Source: Pseudomonas panipatensis
GTDB lineage: Bacteria; Pseudomonadota; Gammaproteobacteria; Pseudomonadales; Pseudomonadaceae
NCBI RefSeq assembly: GCF_900099785.1
Contig: NZ_FNDS01000001.1
Coordinates: 620,001 to 684,000, forward strand
Direction of reading: 5' to 3'
Length of the DNA stretch: 64,000 nt
Shown here: piece after piece, positions 46,812-56,333 of the stretch
Position numbering within the stretch: position 1 is the stretch's first letter
Layout: every line of letters starts with the position of its first letter
Position numbers and translations under genes: made by a program
Notes under the pieces: model-generated
Seen by the model: only the letters and a program-made list of their open reading frames with translations
The model's database searches: none
What the model was told of the DNA's origin: nothing

Positions 46812-48113
46812 ATGACCACCAGCGCCTTGCACGAACTCTTGCGCCAGGCTGCGCCGTTGGCCGCCGACATGAGCATCAGCGACGTCGCCGATCGCCTGCT
46901 CACCGCCGAGCAGCGTGCCTTCCTCTCGCTGCCGGTGGTGGACGCGCAGCGCCGCCCGCTGGGCCTGGTCAGCCGCTACACCCTGCAGGACATCTTCATG
47001 CAGCGCTTCGGCCGCGACCTCTGGGGGCGCCGGCCGGTGCGCGACGTGATGAACGCCACGCCGCTGCTGGTGAGCATCGACTGGAGCCTGGAGCAGGCGG
47101 CGCAGCAGGTGACCGCGCAACTCAAGTATCCGATCACCGAGGACTTCATCCTGGTCGATGGCGAGGGCGCCTACCTCGGCCTGGGCACCGTGCTCGACCT
47201 GCTCAAGGCCATGGAGGCGCGTATCGACCAGCGCAACCGCGTGCTGCGCAAGGCCCTGGTCGACCTCAAGGAGTCCCAGGCGCAGCTGGTGCAATCGGAA
47301 AAGATGGCTTCGCTGGGGCAGATGGTCGCCGGCGTCGCCCACGAACTGAACACCCCGCTGGGCTATGTGCGCAACAACATCGAGCTGATCCGCGAGCAAC
47401 TCCTGCCGCTGCTGCAACTGGCCGAGACCCAGGGCCAACTGGTCGACTGCCTGAACGATCCGGGCGCAGGCCAGGCGCGCCTCGGCGAGGCCCTGGCGCT
47501 GGCCGAGCAGGCTCTGGGCGAGGCGCCGCTGGAGCAACTGCTCGGCGATCTCGACCAACTGTTCGGCGACACCGCCTATGGCCTGGGCCAGATCGGCGAG
47601 CTGGTCGGCGGGCTCAAGGACTTCGCCCGGCTGGACCGCGCCAAGAGCGAAGAGGTCGACCTCAACGAGTGCGTGAAGAGTGCGCTGCTGATCGCCCGCA
47701 ACAGCATCAAGGACAAGGCCGAGATCGTCCGCCAGTTGGGCGAGCTGCCGCGCGTTGCCTGCGCCCCCTCGCAGATCAACCAGGTGCTGCTCAACCTGTT
47801 CACCAACGCTGCCCAGGCCATGGAGCGCTTCGGCCACATCCATGTGAAGACCTGGGCCGACGAGGCGGCGGTGTTCATTTCCGTGCAGGACAACGGCAAG
47901 GGCATGCCCGCCGACGTCATGGCGCGCATCTTCGATCCGTTCTTCACCACCAAGCCGCCGGGGCAGGGCACCGGACTGGGCCTGTCGATCAGCTACAAGA
48001 TCATCCAGGACCACGGTGGCAGCATCCGCGTCGCCTCCGAGCCCGGACGCGGCACGCGCTTCCTCATCCGCCTGCCGCGCGTGCAGGCCAGCGAACTGAA
48101 ACGGAGTGCCTGA
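46812..48113 (+). CDS. Soluble histidine kinase with CBS-pair sensor
   Basis: A 433-aa sensor kinase without membrane segments. Residues 1-130 form a CBS pair ([46 protein letters not shown]), which usually binds adenine nucleotides. A short coiled coil follows, then the H box [12 protein letters not shown] and a long helical insert. The ATPase has [18 protein letters not shown] and [10 protein letters not shown]. It therefore probably senses a cytosolic energy signal. It overlaps the receiver gene and is divergent from the permease. From memory a two-component pair near PA2881-PA2882 holds the equivalent place. Confidence 0.88.
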   Translation: MTTSALHELLRQAAPLAADMSISDVADRLLTAEQRAFLSLPVVDAQRRPLGLVSRYTLQDIFMQRFGRDLWGRRPVRDVMNATPLLVSIDWSLEQAAQQVTAQLKYPITEDFILVDGEGAYLGLGTVLDLLKAMEARIDQRNRVLRKALVDLKESQAQLVQSEKMASLGQMVAGVAHELNTPLGYVRNNIELIREQLLPLLQLAETQGQLVDCLNDPGAGQARLGEALALAEQALGEAPLEQLLGDLDQLFGDTAYGLGQIGELVGGLKDFARLDRAKSEEVDLNECVKSALLIARNSIKDKAEIVRQLGELPRVACAPSQINQVLLNLFTNAAQAMERFGHIHVKTWADEAAVFISVQDNGKGMPADVMARIFDPFFTTKPPGQGTGLGLSISYKIIQDHGGSIRVASEPGRGTRFLIRLPRVQASELKRSA

Positions 48114-48114
48114 C

Positions 48115-49074
48115 ATGATCCAGCCGCTAAAGCTTCAACCGCAGATCGGCCAGGCCAAGCCCGGCAGCGCCACCCGCATCCTCTTCGTCGATGACGAGGA
48201 GCGCATCCTGCGCAGCCTGGCCATGCAATTCCGCCGGCACTACGAGGTGATCACCGAGAGCGATCCGCGGCGAGCCCTGGAGCGCCTGCGCAGCGAGCCG
48301 GTGCAGATCATCGTCAGCGACCAGCGCATGCCGCAGATGAGCGGCGCCGAACTGCTCGCCCAGGCCCGCGAGATCGCCCCGGACTGCCTGCGCATCCTGC
48401 TCACCGGCTACTCCGACCTGGACGCCGCGGTGGAGGCACTGAACAGCGGCGGCATCTTCCGCTACCTGACGAAGCCCTGGGACCCGCAGGAAATGGCCTT
48501 CACCCTGCGCCAGGCGGCGGAAATCGCCAGCCACCGCCCGGCGCTCGCCGACCTGCAGGTGATCAGCCGCCTGGCCGCGCCGCTCAATGTGCTGCTGCTC
48601 GACGAAGACCCCGACACCCTGGCCTGCGTCGGTGACTTCTGCAGCGCCGGCAATCACCACCTGCACCGCGCGCGCAACCTGGCGGAGGCCATCGTGCGGC
48701 TGAATGGCGAACCCATCGACATCCTGGTCAGCGACCTCAAGCTGGCCGGCGAGGATACCGCGCCGCTGCTCAAGTCCCTGGCCCAGGCCCATCCGCGCCT
48801 GCTCAGCCTGATCGTCACGCCGTTCCGCGACACCCAGGACCTGCTGGCGCTGATCAACCAGGCGCAGATCTTCCGTTACCTGCCCAAGCCGATCCGCCGG
48901 GGCCTGTTCGAGAAGGGCCTGAAGGCCGCCGCCGAGCAGGCCCTGCTCTGGCGCGCGCAGCCGCAGCCGCTGGTCGCGCGTCTGGCCGAGCAGCCCAAGG
49001 AAGAGCGCGAACGCGAGCGCGTCGGCAGCCTGCTGGGCATGCTTGGCCGGCTGCGCGAGCGCCTCAGTGTCTGA
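48115..49074 (+). CDS. Double-receiver response regulator without output domain
   Basis: A 319-aa protein with two receiver domains. REC1 (about residues 20-140) has [12 protein letters not shown], the phospho-acceptor Asp in [16 protein letters not shown] and YLTKPWD. REC2 (about 155-285) has LLLDEDPD, the Asp in [17 protein letters not shown] and YLPKPI. The rest is a charged tail; no HTH, GGDEF, EAL or HD-GYP is present. It may act as a phosphate sink or by protein contact. ATG 48115 follows GGAG at 8 nt and overlaps nothing, while GTG 48106 would overlap the kinase stop. Confidence 0.85.
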   Translation: MIQPLKLQPQIGQAKPGSATRILFVDDEERILRSLAMQFRRHYEVITESDPRRALERLRSEPVQIIVSDQRMPQMSGAELLAQAREIAPDCLRILLTGYSDLDAAVEALNSGGIFRYLTKPWDPQEMAFTLRQAAEIASHRPALADLQVISRLAAPLNVLLLDEDPDTLACVGDFCSAGNHHLHRARNLAEAIVRLNGEPIDILVSDLKLAGEDTAPLLKSLAQAHPRLLSLIVTPFRDTQDLLALINQAQIFRYLPKPIRRGLFEKGLKAAAEQALLWRAQPQPLVARLAEQPKEERERERVGSLLGMLGRLRERLSV

Positions 49075-49184
49075 GCCCAGGGGACGCCGCCGGCCCTGGC
49101 AGCGCAGCGTGTCGCCGGATGCTGCCCGGCGCCGACGCTTTCTGCGACAATGCGCGCCGTTTTCGATTCGCCGCGAGAGAGCCC

Positions 49185-49883
49185 ATGACCGCCTGCCAAT
49201 CCCCGATCATCGTCGCCCTGGATTTCCCCAACCGCGAAGCCGCCCTGGCGCTGGCCGAACGGCTCGACCCCAGGCTGTGCCGGGTCAAGGTTGGCAAGGA
49301 ACTGTTCACCCGCTGCGGGCCGGCGGTGCTGGAAAGCCTGGCGGAGAAGGGCTTCGAGGTGTTCCTCGACCTGAAATTCCATGACATCCCGAACACCACC
49401 GCGATGGCGGTGAAGGCCGCCGCCGAACTCGGCGTGTGGATGGTCAACGTGCATTGCTCCGGCGGCCTGCGCATGATGGCCGCCTGCCGCGAAACCCTGA
49501 ACGCCCTGAACGGGCCCAAGCCGCTGCTGATCGGCGTGACCGTGCTGACCAGCATGGAGCGTGACGACCTCGCCGGCATCGGCCTGGATGTCGAGCCGCA
49601 GGAACAGGTCCTGCGCCTGGCCGCGCTGGCACGGCAGGCCGGTCTCGACGGCCTGGTCTGCTCGGCCCAGGAAGCGCCGGCGCTGAAAGCCGCGCATCCG
49701 GCCCTGCAACTGGTCACTCCGGGTATCCGTCCGGCCGGCAGCGCGCAGGACGACCAGCGCCGCATCCTGACCCCGCGCCAGGCACTGGATGCCGGTTCCG
49801 ACTACCTGGTGATCGGCCGTCCGATCAGCCAGGCCGCCGACCCGGCCGCGACCCTCGCCGAGATCGTCGCCTCCCTGGCCTGA
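49185..49883 (+). CDS. pyrF: Orotidine 5'-phosphate decarboxylase
   Basis: Last step of UMP synthesis: decarboxylation of OMP. The 232-aa TIM-barrel enzyme has the catalytic [10 protein letters not shown] (Asp-Lys-Asp network), IIVALDFPN at the N-terminus, TPGIRPAG in the phosphate site and YLVIGRPI at the end. ATG 49185 is the start of the conserved part; the open frame extends upstream without similarity. A strong bidirectional terminator follows. Confidence 0.96.
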   Translation: MTACQSPIIVALDFPNREAALALAERLDPRLCRVKVGKELFTRCGPAVLESLAEKGFEVFLDLKFHDIPNTTAMAVKAAAELGVWMVNVHCSGGLRMMAACRETLNALNGPKPLLIGVTVLTSMERDDLAGIGLDVEPQEQVLRLAALARQAGLDGLVCSAQEAPALKAAHPALQLVTPGIRPAGSAQDDQRRILTPRQALDAGSDYLVIGRPISQAADPAATLAEIVASLA

Positions 49884-49896
49884 TCGCCGGCGCAGT

Positions 49897-49935
49897 AAAA
49901 AAAGGCGGAGCAGGCTGACCTGCTCCGCCTTTTTC
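49897..49935. terminator. Bidirectional terminator after pyrF
   Basis: A tract, AGGCGGAGCAGG, 4-nt loop, CCTGCTCCGCCT, T tract, between convergent pyrF and the PACE gene. Confidence 0.92.
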
Positions 49936-50016
49936 TTGTCCCGCCTCCGTGCCGGAGCGCCAAGGCGCCGGCCTCCCGGCTGTCCTCGCGTACCGTCGCC
50001 GAATGCGCAACGCCGC

Positions 50017-50460
50017 TCAGGAGCGCGCCAGTGCCTCGCGCGGCGCCAGCCAGCGCGCGCGCAGCAGGTCGTAGACCCAGTTGTACGCCACCGTGTAGGG
50101 CAGGAAGAACAGGATCAGGCCGATATCCAGCAGGAACGCCTCGATCAGGCTGATGCCCAGCCACCAGGCGGCCAGCGGCACCAGCAGGACGATCAGGCCG
50201 ATCTCGAACAGCGCGGCGTGGAGCACCCGCACCGGCAGCGTGCGGGTAAAGCCCAGGCGCCGTTGGGCGCGGTCGAAAAGGGCGTTGAAGAGCATGTTCC
50301 AGAGCGTGGCGATGGCGGAGAACATCAGCGTCAGCGCGCCCGTGTGCGCCAGTGCCTGGTCGAGCAGCCAGGCCAGGGCCGGGGCGCAGATGAGCAGGGC
50401 GGTGAATTCGAAGAGCAGGGCGTGGAGCAGCCGCTCCTTCAACGATTTTTGCGCGCTCAT
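50017..50460 (-). CDS. PACE-family (AceI-like) efflux transporter
   Basis: A 147-aa membrane protein made of two tandem bacterial transmembrane pair (BTP) domains, four helices in all. Repeat 1 is ERLLHALLFEFTALLICAP with FNALFDRAQRRLGFTR. Repeat 2 is RVLHAALFEIGLIVLLVP with YNWVYDLLRARW. Glu residues in the first helices are the proton/substrate sites of AceI-type chlorhexidine and polyamine exporters. It is divergent from a LysR gene, the usual PACE/LysR pair, with an inverted repeat in the spacer. Confidence 0.9.
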   Translation of the reverse strand: MSAQKSLKERLLHALLFEFTALLICAPALAWLLDQALAHTGALTLMFSAIATLWNMLFNALFDRAQRRLGFTRTLPVRVLHAALFEIGLIVLLVPLAAWWLGISLIEAFLLDIGLILFFLPYTVAYNWVYDLLRARWLAPREALARS

Positions 50461-50540
50461 GGCGATTCTCCAGGCAGTCGGCCGCGAGGCCGGATGGCGG
50501 CTATTCTTATCGGTTGTACGGCTTGTTCGAAGTTGGATAG

Positions 50541-50557
50541 CATCGGTCAAACCGATG
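50541..50557. promoter_or_regulatory. Inverted repeat between PACE and LysR genes
   Basis: CATCGGT-CAA-ACCGATG, 7-bp perfect arms with a 3-nt spacer. It is a candidate LysR operator or leader hairpin 15 nt before the preferred LysR start. Confidence 0.45.
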
Positions 50558-50572
50558 GATGAGGTGCGTCGC

Positions 50573-51433
50573 GTGCAGTACTCCCCCGAATCCCTGCAGG
50601 CCTTCGCCGAGGCCGCCTGCCTCGGCTCCTTCAGTGCCGCGGCGCGCAAGCTGGGCAAGAGCCAGTCGACCGTCAGCGAGGCGATCGCGCGCCTGGAGAT
50701 CGACCTCGGCCTCGACCTGTTCGATCGCTCCGCGCGCCAGCCCAGGCTCACCGAGGCCGGCAAGGCGCTGCTCGGGCGCGTCGAGGAGGTGCTCATGGCC
50801 ACCGACCGCCTCGGCCAGCTCGCCGGTCAACTGGCCGGGGGGATCGAGCCGCGGGTGACCCTGGCGATGTCGGATACCTACCAGTCGGAGCAGTTCGAAA
50901 AGCTACTGGACGCAATCGACCAGCACTTCCCCGATATCGAATTCGAATGGCTGATCGCCGAGCACGGCGATGTGCTCGATCTGGTCGGCCAGGGCCGGGC
51001 CGTGCTCGGCCTGCTCGCGGCCCAGCCGAACTACCCGCCGGACATCGGCTCGGCGACCCTCGGCGAGTGCGCCGAGTTCGGCCTGTTCGTCAGCCGCGAG
51101 CATCCCCTGGCCCGGCTCGAACGCGTCGAGCGCGCGGACCTGCTGGCCTGGCGCAAGCTGCGCCTGAACACCTTCATCGATGACGCCGAGCCGTCGCTGG
51201 GCGGGCGCTGCTGGTCGGCGCCGACCTACCTGTTGCTGCTGGACATGGCGGTGCTGGGCTTCGGCTGGGTCGAGCTGCCGAGCTGGATGAACCAGCGCTT
51301 CGCCAACGGCCGCCTGCATCAGTTGCAGGTTCCCGGCTGGCCGCGCAGCGTGGCGGTGGACGTGGTCTGGTCGCGCCAGCGCAGCCTCGGCCCGGCGGCG
51401 CGCTGGCTGGTGGAGCGATTGCTGGCCAGTTGA
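50573..51433 (+). CDS. LysR-family regulator of the PACE exporter
   Basis: A 286-aa LysR-type activator. The HTH is at residues 5-62 (FAEAACLGSFSAAARKLGKS, QSTVSEAIARLEIDLGLDLF, DRSARQPRLTEAG), followed by the periplasmic-binding-like effector domain. GTG 50573 (MQYSPESLQ) is chosen because GAGG lies 8 nt upstream and this N-terminus has normal LysR length. The ATG at 50555 lacks a ribosome binding site and lies inside the palindrome. Divergence from the PACE gene suggests it switches that exporter on with polyamine-like or biocide ligands. Confidence 0.87.
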   Translation: MQYSPESLQAFAEAACLGSFSAAARKLGKSQSTVSEAIARLEIDLGLDLFDRSARQPRLTEAGKALLGRVEEVLMATDRLGQLAGQLAGGIEPRVTLAMSDTYQSEQFEKLLDAIDQHFPDIEFEWLIAEHGDVLDLVGQGRAVLGLLAAQPNYPPDIGSATLGECAEFGLFVSREHPLARLERVERADLLAWRKLRLNTFIDDAEPSLGGRCWSAPTYLLLLDMAVLGFGWVELPSWMNQRFANGRLHQLQVPGWPRSVAVDVVWSRQRSLGPAARWLVERLLAS

Positions 51434-51537
51434 GCCGGCCAGCTCACAGTTTGTTGTCAAGGGCGCGCGGCGGCCCTGTTCCGCCTGGCGCCGGATCAGT
51501 AGCATCGGGGTTTCCCCTGAGCGAACGAGAGGTGAGG

Positions 51538-52455
51538 ATGCGCGCCAGACTGGAGAGCTGTCTCAAGGCCGTGGACCACATATTGCTGGGCAAGGAAGTT
51601 CAGGTGCGCCTGGCCCTGACCTGCCTGCTGGCGCGCGGGCATCTGCTCATCGAGGACCTGCCCGGCATGGGCAAGACCACCCTCAGTCATGCCCTGGCCC
51701 GTGTCCTCGGCCTGAGTTTCCAGCGCATCCAGTTCACATCCGACCTGCTGCCCGGCGACATTCTCGGCACCTCGGTGTTCGACAAGGACAGCGGGCAGTT
51801 CGTCTTCCATCCCGGGCCGATCTTCGCCGAGCTGGTGCTGGCGGACGAGATCAACCGCGCCACGCCGAAGAGCCAGAGCGCACTGCTCGAAGCCATGGAG
51901 GAGGGCCAGGTGACCATCGAGGGCGCGACCCGCCCGCTGCCCGAGCCGTTCTTCGTCATCGCCACGCAGAACCCGGTGAGCCAGGGCGGCACCTTCGCCC
52001 TGCCGGAGTCCCAGCTCGATCGCTTCCTCATGCGCCTGTCGCTGGGTTATCCGGGGCGCGCCGCGGAAAAGGCGCTGCTGCTCGGTGAGGCGCGCCGCGA
52101 CCTGCTGCCGCGCCTGGAGCCGCTGCTCACGCTGGAGGAATTGACCGCGTGGCAGGCCGAGGTGCCCAAGGTGCATGCCAGCGATGCGCTGGTCGACTAT
52201 GTGCTGCGCCTGGCCGAAGCCACCCGCAGCCAACCGGCCTTCGCCCTCGGTCTGTCGCCGCGCGGCAGCCTGGCGCTGCTCGCGGCGGCCCGCGCCTGGG
52301 CGCTGCTGGCCGGGCGCGACTATGTCATTCCCGAGGATGTCCAGGCGGTGCTGCCGTCGGTGGCGGGGCACCGCCTGCGCGACCAGGCCGACCCGTCCGG
52401 GCACGGCGGCGGCGCGCTGGTGCAGTGGCTGCTGCGCGAGGTCCCGGCGCTGTGA
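51538..52455 (+). CDS. MoxR-family AAA+ ATPase
   Basis: A 305-aa MoxR ATPase. Walker A is DLPGMGKTTLSHALA, Walker B is LVLADEINRATPKSQSALLEAM, sensor 1 is VIATQNPVSQGG and sensor 2 lies in GLSPRGSLALL. MoxR proteins act as chaperones for DUF58/VWA partners at the membrane. It starts at ATG 51538 after AGAGGTGAGG. It is followed by a DUF58 gene 16 nt later and a transglutaminase gene overlapping that, a recurrent three-gene unit. Confidence 0.92.
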   Translation: MRARLESCLKAVDHILLGKEVQVRLALTCLLARGHLLIEDLPGMGKTTLSHALARVLGLSFQRIQFTSDLLPGDILGTSVFDKDSGQFVFHPGPIFAELVLADEINRATPKSQSALLEAMEEGQVTIEGATRPLPEPFFVIATQNPVSQGGTFALPESQLDRFLMRLSLGYPGRAAEKALLLGEARRDLLPRLEPLLTLEELTAWQAEVPKVHASDALVDYVLRLAEATRSQPAFALGLSPRGSLALLAAARAWALLAGRDYVIPEDVQAVLPSVAGHRLRDQADPSGHGGGALVQWLLREVPAL

Positions 52456-52471
52456 ACCGGGAGGCCACGGC

Positions 52472-53425
52472 ATGCTGGTGAAGGTCCGTCCGCTGTGGCA
52501 GAGCTGGATCGCCCGGCGCATCCCGCCGTCGCCCTCGCTGCAACTGAACCAGAGGCGCATCTTCATTCTCCCCAGCGGCCAGGGCGTGGCTTTCGGCGTG
52601 GCCCTGATCCTGCTGCTGCTGATTGCCATCAATTACCAGAACAGCCTGGCCTATGGCCTGACCTTCCTGCTGATGTCGCTGTTCATCGTCGCCATCCTGC
52701 ACACCTACCGTAACCTCGGCGGCCTGCGCCTGACCGCCCTGGGCGCGCTGCCGGTGTTCGTCGGCGAGCAGTCTTGCTTCCGCGTGCGCCTGGAAGGCGA
52801 GGGGCGGGCGCGGCGGGCCATCGGTATCGGCTGGTCGGAGGCCGATCTGCAGCATGCCGACGTGCGCGCCCAGGGCGCCGAGGAGCTGGTCCTGGCGCTG
52901 CCGGCGCAACGCCGCGGCTGGCTGCGGCCGGGGCGCCTGCGCGTCGAAAGCCGTTTCCCGCTGGGCCTGTTGGTGGCCTGGAGCTGGCTCGACCTGGCGC
53001 AGGCCGGGCTGGTCTATCCGCAGCCGCTGCCCGCCGAGCTGCCGTTGGAAGCGGGTCCGGCGGACGATGCCGAGGAAGGCTTGCGCGCCAGCGGCCAGGG
53101 CGTCGACGACTTCCAGGGGCTGCGTGCCTACCAGAGCGGCGATTCGCGCCGGCGCCTGCACTGGAAGGCTTACTCCCGTGGCCAGGGGCTGCTGGTGAAG
53201 GACTTCGCCGCGCTGGCCGGGCGCAACCTGTGGCTGGACTTCAATCTGCTCGGCGGCGATCTCGAGTCGCGCCTGTCGCGCCTTTGTCACTGGGTGCTGC
53301 AACTGTCGTCGCGCGGCCAGCCCTTCGGCCTGCGCCTGCCCGGCGTCGAGCTGCCGGTGGCCAGCGGCGACGCCCACCGTGGCGCCTGCCTGCGCGAGCT
53401 GGCGCTGTTCGGCGTGCAGCCATGA
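52472..53425 (+). CDS. DUF58 family membrane protein
   Basis: A 317-aa protein with two hydrophobic helices (about residues 36-75) followed by a cytosolic/periplasmic region carrying the DUF58 motif FQGLRAYQSGDSRRRLHWKA. The C-terminus (LWLDFNLLGGDLE) is a VWA-like strand region. The function is unknown; the family pairs with MoxR ATPases and transglutaminase-like proteins. Its stop overlaps the next start (ATGA). The open frame extends upstream into moxR but the Met at 52472 with GGGAGG before it is the start. Confidence 0.88.
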   Translation: MLVKVRPLWQSWIARRIPPSPSLQLNQRRIFILPSGQGVAFGVALILLLLIAINYQNSLAYGLTFLLMSLFIVAILHTYRNLGGLRLTALGALPVFVGEQSCFRVRLEGEGRARRAIGIGWSEADLQHADVRAQGAEELVLALPAQRRGWLRPGRLRVESRFPLGLLVAWSWLDLAQAGLVYPQPLPAELPLEAGPADDAEEGLRASGQGVDDFQGLRAYQSGDSRRRLHWKAYSRGQGLLVKDFAALAGRNLWLDFNLLGGDLESRLSRLCHWVLQLSSRGQPFGLRLPGVELPVASGDAHRGACLRELALFGVQP

Positions 53426-55413
53426 AGCGCCAGCCGATCCCGCGCATCGCCCTGACTTGGCTGCTGGTGGCCCAGGCCCTGGTGATCCTGCCGCATCTGC
53501 CGCACCTGCCGTTGTGGGTGGTGGGCTTCTGGTTGGGCTGCGCGGCCTGGCGCGTGCAGGTCTACCGGATGCGCGCCAACTATCCCAATGGCCTGGCCAA
53601 GCTGGCCCTGGTGATCGCCGCCGGGGTGGGCGTCTGGCTGTCGCGCGGCTCGCTGATCGGCCTGGATGCCGGCGTGGTGCTGCTGATCGCCGCCTTCGTG
53701 GTCAAGCTGGTGGAGCTGAAGACCCGCCGCGATGCCTTGGTACTGATCCTCCTCGGCTTCTTCGCGGTGGCCACCAGCTACCTGTTCGACGCCAGCATCG
53801 CCGCCGCGCTGTTCAGCCTGTTGCCGCTCATCGCGCTGCTGGCGGCACTCATCGGCCTGCAGCAGAGCGGCTTCGCCGACGGTCCCTGGCGCACCCTGCG
53901 CCTGGCCGCCGCTCTGCTGGCCCAGGCGTTGCCGCTGATGCTGCTGCTGTTCCTGCTGTTTCCGCGCATGGGGCCGCTGTGGTCGGTGCCGTTGCCCGGT
54001 GGCAAGGCCAGCACCGGCTTGAGCGATTCCATGATGCCCGGCGATTTCGTCGAGTTGAGCCAGTCTTCCGAACTGGCCTTCCGGGTCAGCTTCGATGGTC
54101 CGCCGCCGCCCCAGGACCAGCTTTACTGGCGCGCCCTGACCCTGGAGAACTTCGACGGTACGCGCTGGAGCCAGGCCTGGCAGGGCCATGGCCAGCCGTC
54201 GCCGGAGTGGCGCAAGCAGGGGCCGGCGCTGAGCTACCAGGTCATCATGGCGCCCAGTTCGCAGCCGTGGCTGTACAGCCTCGACGTCGCCGAAAGCGCC
54301 GCTGGCGATGTGCGGCTGATGGGCGATTTCCGCCTGGAGCGCGGGCGCCCGGTGCAGGAGTCGTTCCTCTATCGCGCCAGGTCCTGGCCGCAGGCGCTGC
54401 GCGAGCCCGACAGCAGCGCCACGGCGCTGCGCCGCGACCTGCAACTGCCGGCGCGCGGCAATCCGCGCACGCGTGCCTGGGCCGAGCAACTGCGCAGCCA
54501 ATACGCGCAGCCGGCCGAGCTGGTGCAGGCGGTGCTCCGCCATTTCCGCGAGCAGCCCTATGTCTACACCCTGCGTCCGCCGGCTACCGGCGACGAACGC
54601 ATCGACGGTTTCCTGTTTGATACCCGGCGGGGCTTCTGCGAGCACTACGCCGGCGCCATGACCTTCGTCCTGCGCGCGGCGGGCATTCCGGCGCGGGTGG
54701 TGACGGGCTACCAGGGGGGCGAACTGAACCCCTCCGGGGATTACCTGCTGGTGCACCAGTTCGACGCCCACGCCTGGGTCGAATACTGGCAGCCGAGGGT
54801 CGGCTGGCGTAGCGTCGATCCGACCTTCCAGGTCGCCCCGCAGCGCATCGAGCGCGGCCTGGAGGCGGCGCTGGCGGGCGAGGGCAGCTTCCTCGCCGAT
54901 TCGCCGTTCTCCTTGCTGCGCTACCGGGGCTTCGGCTTTCTCAACGGTCTGCGTCTGGCCTGGGACAACCTCAACTACGACTGGCAGCGCTGGGTGCTCG
55001 GCTACCAGGGCGAGCAGCAGTCCGACATCCTGCGGCGTTGGTTCGGCAACCTCGACAGCGCCTGGTTCGGCGTCATCCTGGTCGCCGTTGGCGCGCTGCT
55101 GCTGGGCCTGCTGGCGCTGTTCCTGTTCAAACCCTGGCGGCAGGCGCGCGATCCGCAGTTGCGCAGCTTCGCGCGCTTCGAGCGTCTGCTGCTCGGCCAG
55201 GGCTTGCGGCGCCAGGCCGGCGAAGGGCCGCGGGCCTTCGCCGAGCGGGCCATGCAGGTGCTGCCGGAGCAGGCCGCGAACATTCGTGCCTTCGTCGATG
55301 CCTTCGAGCGCCAGCGCTACGGCCAGGGGGTTTCCTCGTCCCGCGAGTTACGCGGACACCTGCTCCGGCTACGGCGAACTTTGCCCTGGCGCTGGCGCCG
55401 ACTAACCTCATAG
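53422..55413 (+). CDS. DUF3488/transglutaminase-like membrane protein
   Basis: A 663-aa membrane protein. About six helices (residues 8-200, DUF3488) are followed by a large periplasmic transglutaminase-like domain and one more helix near residue 555. The cysteine-protease-fold triad is Cys in TRRGFCEHYAGAM, His in FDAHAWVEYW and Asp in WRSVDPTF. A C-terminal cytosolic tail follows. Such proteins work with MoxR and DUF58 and are thought to modify or cut envelope proteins. The P. aeruginosa counterpart (from memory PA2873, TgpA) is essential there. Confidence 0.9.
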   Translation: MKRQPIPRIALTWLLVAQALVILPHLPHLPLWVVGFWLGCAAWRVQVYRMRANYPNGLAKLALVIAAGVGVWLSRGSLIGLDAGVVLLIAAFVVKLVELKTRRDALVLILLGFFAVATSYLFDASIAAALFSLLPLIALLAALIGLQQSGFADGPWRTLRLAAALLAQALPLMLLLFLLFPRMGPLWSVPLPGGKASTGLSDSMMPGDFVELSQSSELAFRVSFDGPPPPQDQLYWRALTLENFDGTRWSQAWQGHGQPSPEWRKQGPALSYQVIMAPSSQPWLYSLDVAESAAGDVRLMGDFRLERGRPVQESFLYRARSWPQALREPDSSATALRRDLQLPARGNPRTRAWAEQLRSQYAQPAELVQAVLRHFREQPYVYTLRPPATGDERIDGFLFDTRRGFCEHYAGAMTFVLRAAGIPARVVTGYQGGELNPSGDYLLVHQFDAHAWVEYWQPRVGWRSVDPTFQVAPQRIERGLEAALAGEGSFLADSPFSLLRYRGFGFLNGLRLAWDNLNYDWQRWVLGYQGEQQSDILRRWFGNLDSAWFGVILVAVGALLLGLLALFLFKPWRQARDPQLRSFARFERLLLGQGLRRQAGEGPRAFAERAMQVLPEQAANIRAFVDAFERQRYGQGVSSSRELRGHLLRLRRTLPWRWRRLTS

Positions 55414-55437
55414 ATTCCAGGACCCGAGGAGCCGGCC

Positions 55438-56199
55438 GTGTCTTCCTTCAGTGATTATCTGGTTGCTCACCTCATCGAACAGGAAGTTGCCCTTTTCGCT
55501 GCCGCGGAACGCTTGCGCGCCGCTTCCGACAGCGAGGCGCTGCATGACCTGCGCATCGCCGTGCGGCGCCTGCGCAGCCTGCTGCACCCGGCTTGGGGAA
55601 TGCCCGGCATCGACGAGGTGGAACGCGCGCTGAACGAGGTCGGTCGCCTCAGCGGGCCGCTGCGCGACCTTGAAGTGTTGTTGCCGGTGTTGGAGAGCGA
55701 GGGATTTGCCGCGGCGGTGGCATTGCGTCGTCCGGCGCTGATTTCCGGCTATGTCGCCTTGCTCGCCAGCCCGCAGTGGACGCGTCTGCTGATGCTGCTC
55801 GATGGCTGGCCGCGCCTGTGGCGCACCGCCGAGCGGCACGGCGTGCTCGACGGTTTGCACAGGCAGGTGCGCAAGCGCCTGGACAAGCAGTGGCGGCGCT
55901 TGCGCCTGGCCCTGCGCGACCCGGCCCACGACCGCCACCGCTTGCGCTTGCTGATCAAGCGGGTGCGCTACTCGCTGGAAGCCTATCCCGATGACTCGCC
56001 GTTGCCGCAACGCTTGCTCGCCCCGCTGAAGGATGCCCAGGCCACCCTGGGCGAGTGGCACGACTACGAGCAGTGGCTGATCCGTAGCGAGCGGGAACTC
56101 GATCTGATGCCCTTGCAGCCGCATTGGAATGCCCGCCATGACCTGGCCCAGGCCGACGCCGATCGCAGCCTGGAACGGTTGTCGAAAGCCCTGGGCTGA
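55438..56199 (+). CDS. CHAD-domain protein
   Basis: A 253-aa all-helical CHAD protein. Conserved His and basic residues line two helical repeats, LHDLRIAVRRLRSLLHP and HRLRLLIKRVRYSLEAYP. CHAD domains bind inorganic polyphosphate and go to polyphosphate granules. GTG 55438 is the start, with AGGAG 5-9 nt upstream, 24 nt after the transglutaminase gene. A CYTH domain, common in CHAD proteins, is missing. Confidence 0.87.
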   Translation: MSSFSDYLVAHLIEQEVALFAAAERLRAASDSEALHDLRIAVRRLRSLLHPAWGMPGIDEVERALNEVGRLSGPLRDLEVLLPVLESEGFAAAVALRRPALISGYVALLASPQWTRLLMLLDGWPRLWRTAERHGVLDGLHRQVRKRLDKQWRRLRLALRDPAHDRHRLRLLIKRVRYSLEAYPDDSPLPQRLLAPLKDAQATLGEWHDYEQWLIRSERELDLMPLQPHWNARHDLAQADADRSLERLSKALG

Positions 56200-56333
56200 A
56201 CCCCGGATCACGCCTGCCTATGGCGTGGCATTTGCCTCGTGAGTGAGACCCCGGAGGCGCTCCGGGAGGCTTGCCGTTGCCCATACCGTCTCGCCTAAGA
56301 TCGGCCGTCGCAGCACCTTCCCACGAGGCGGAA

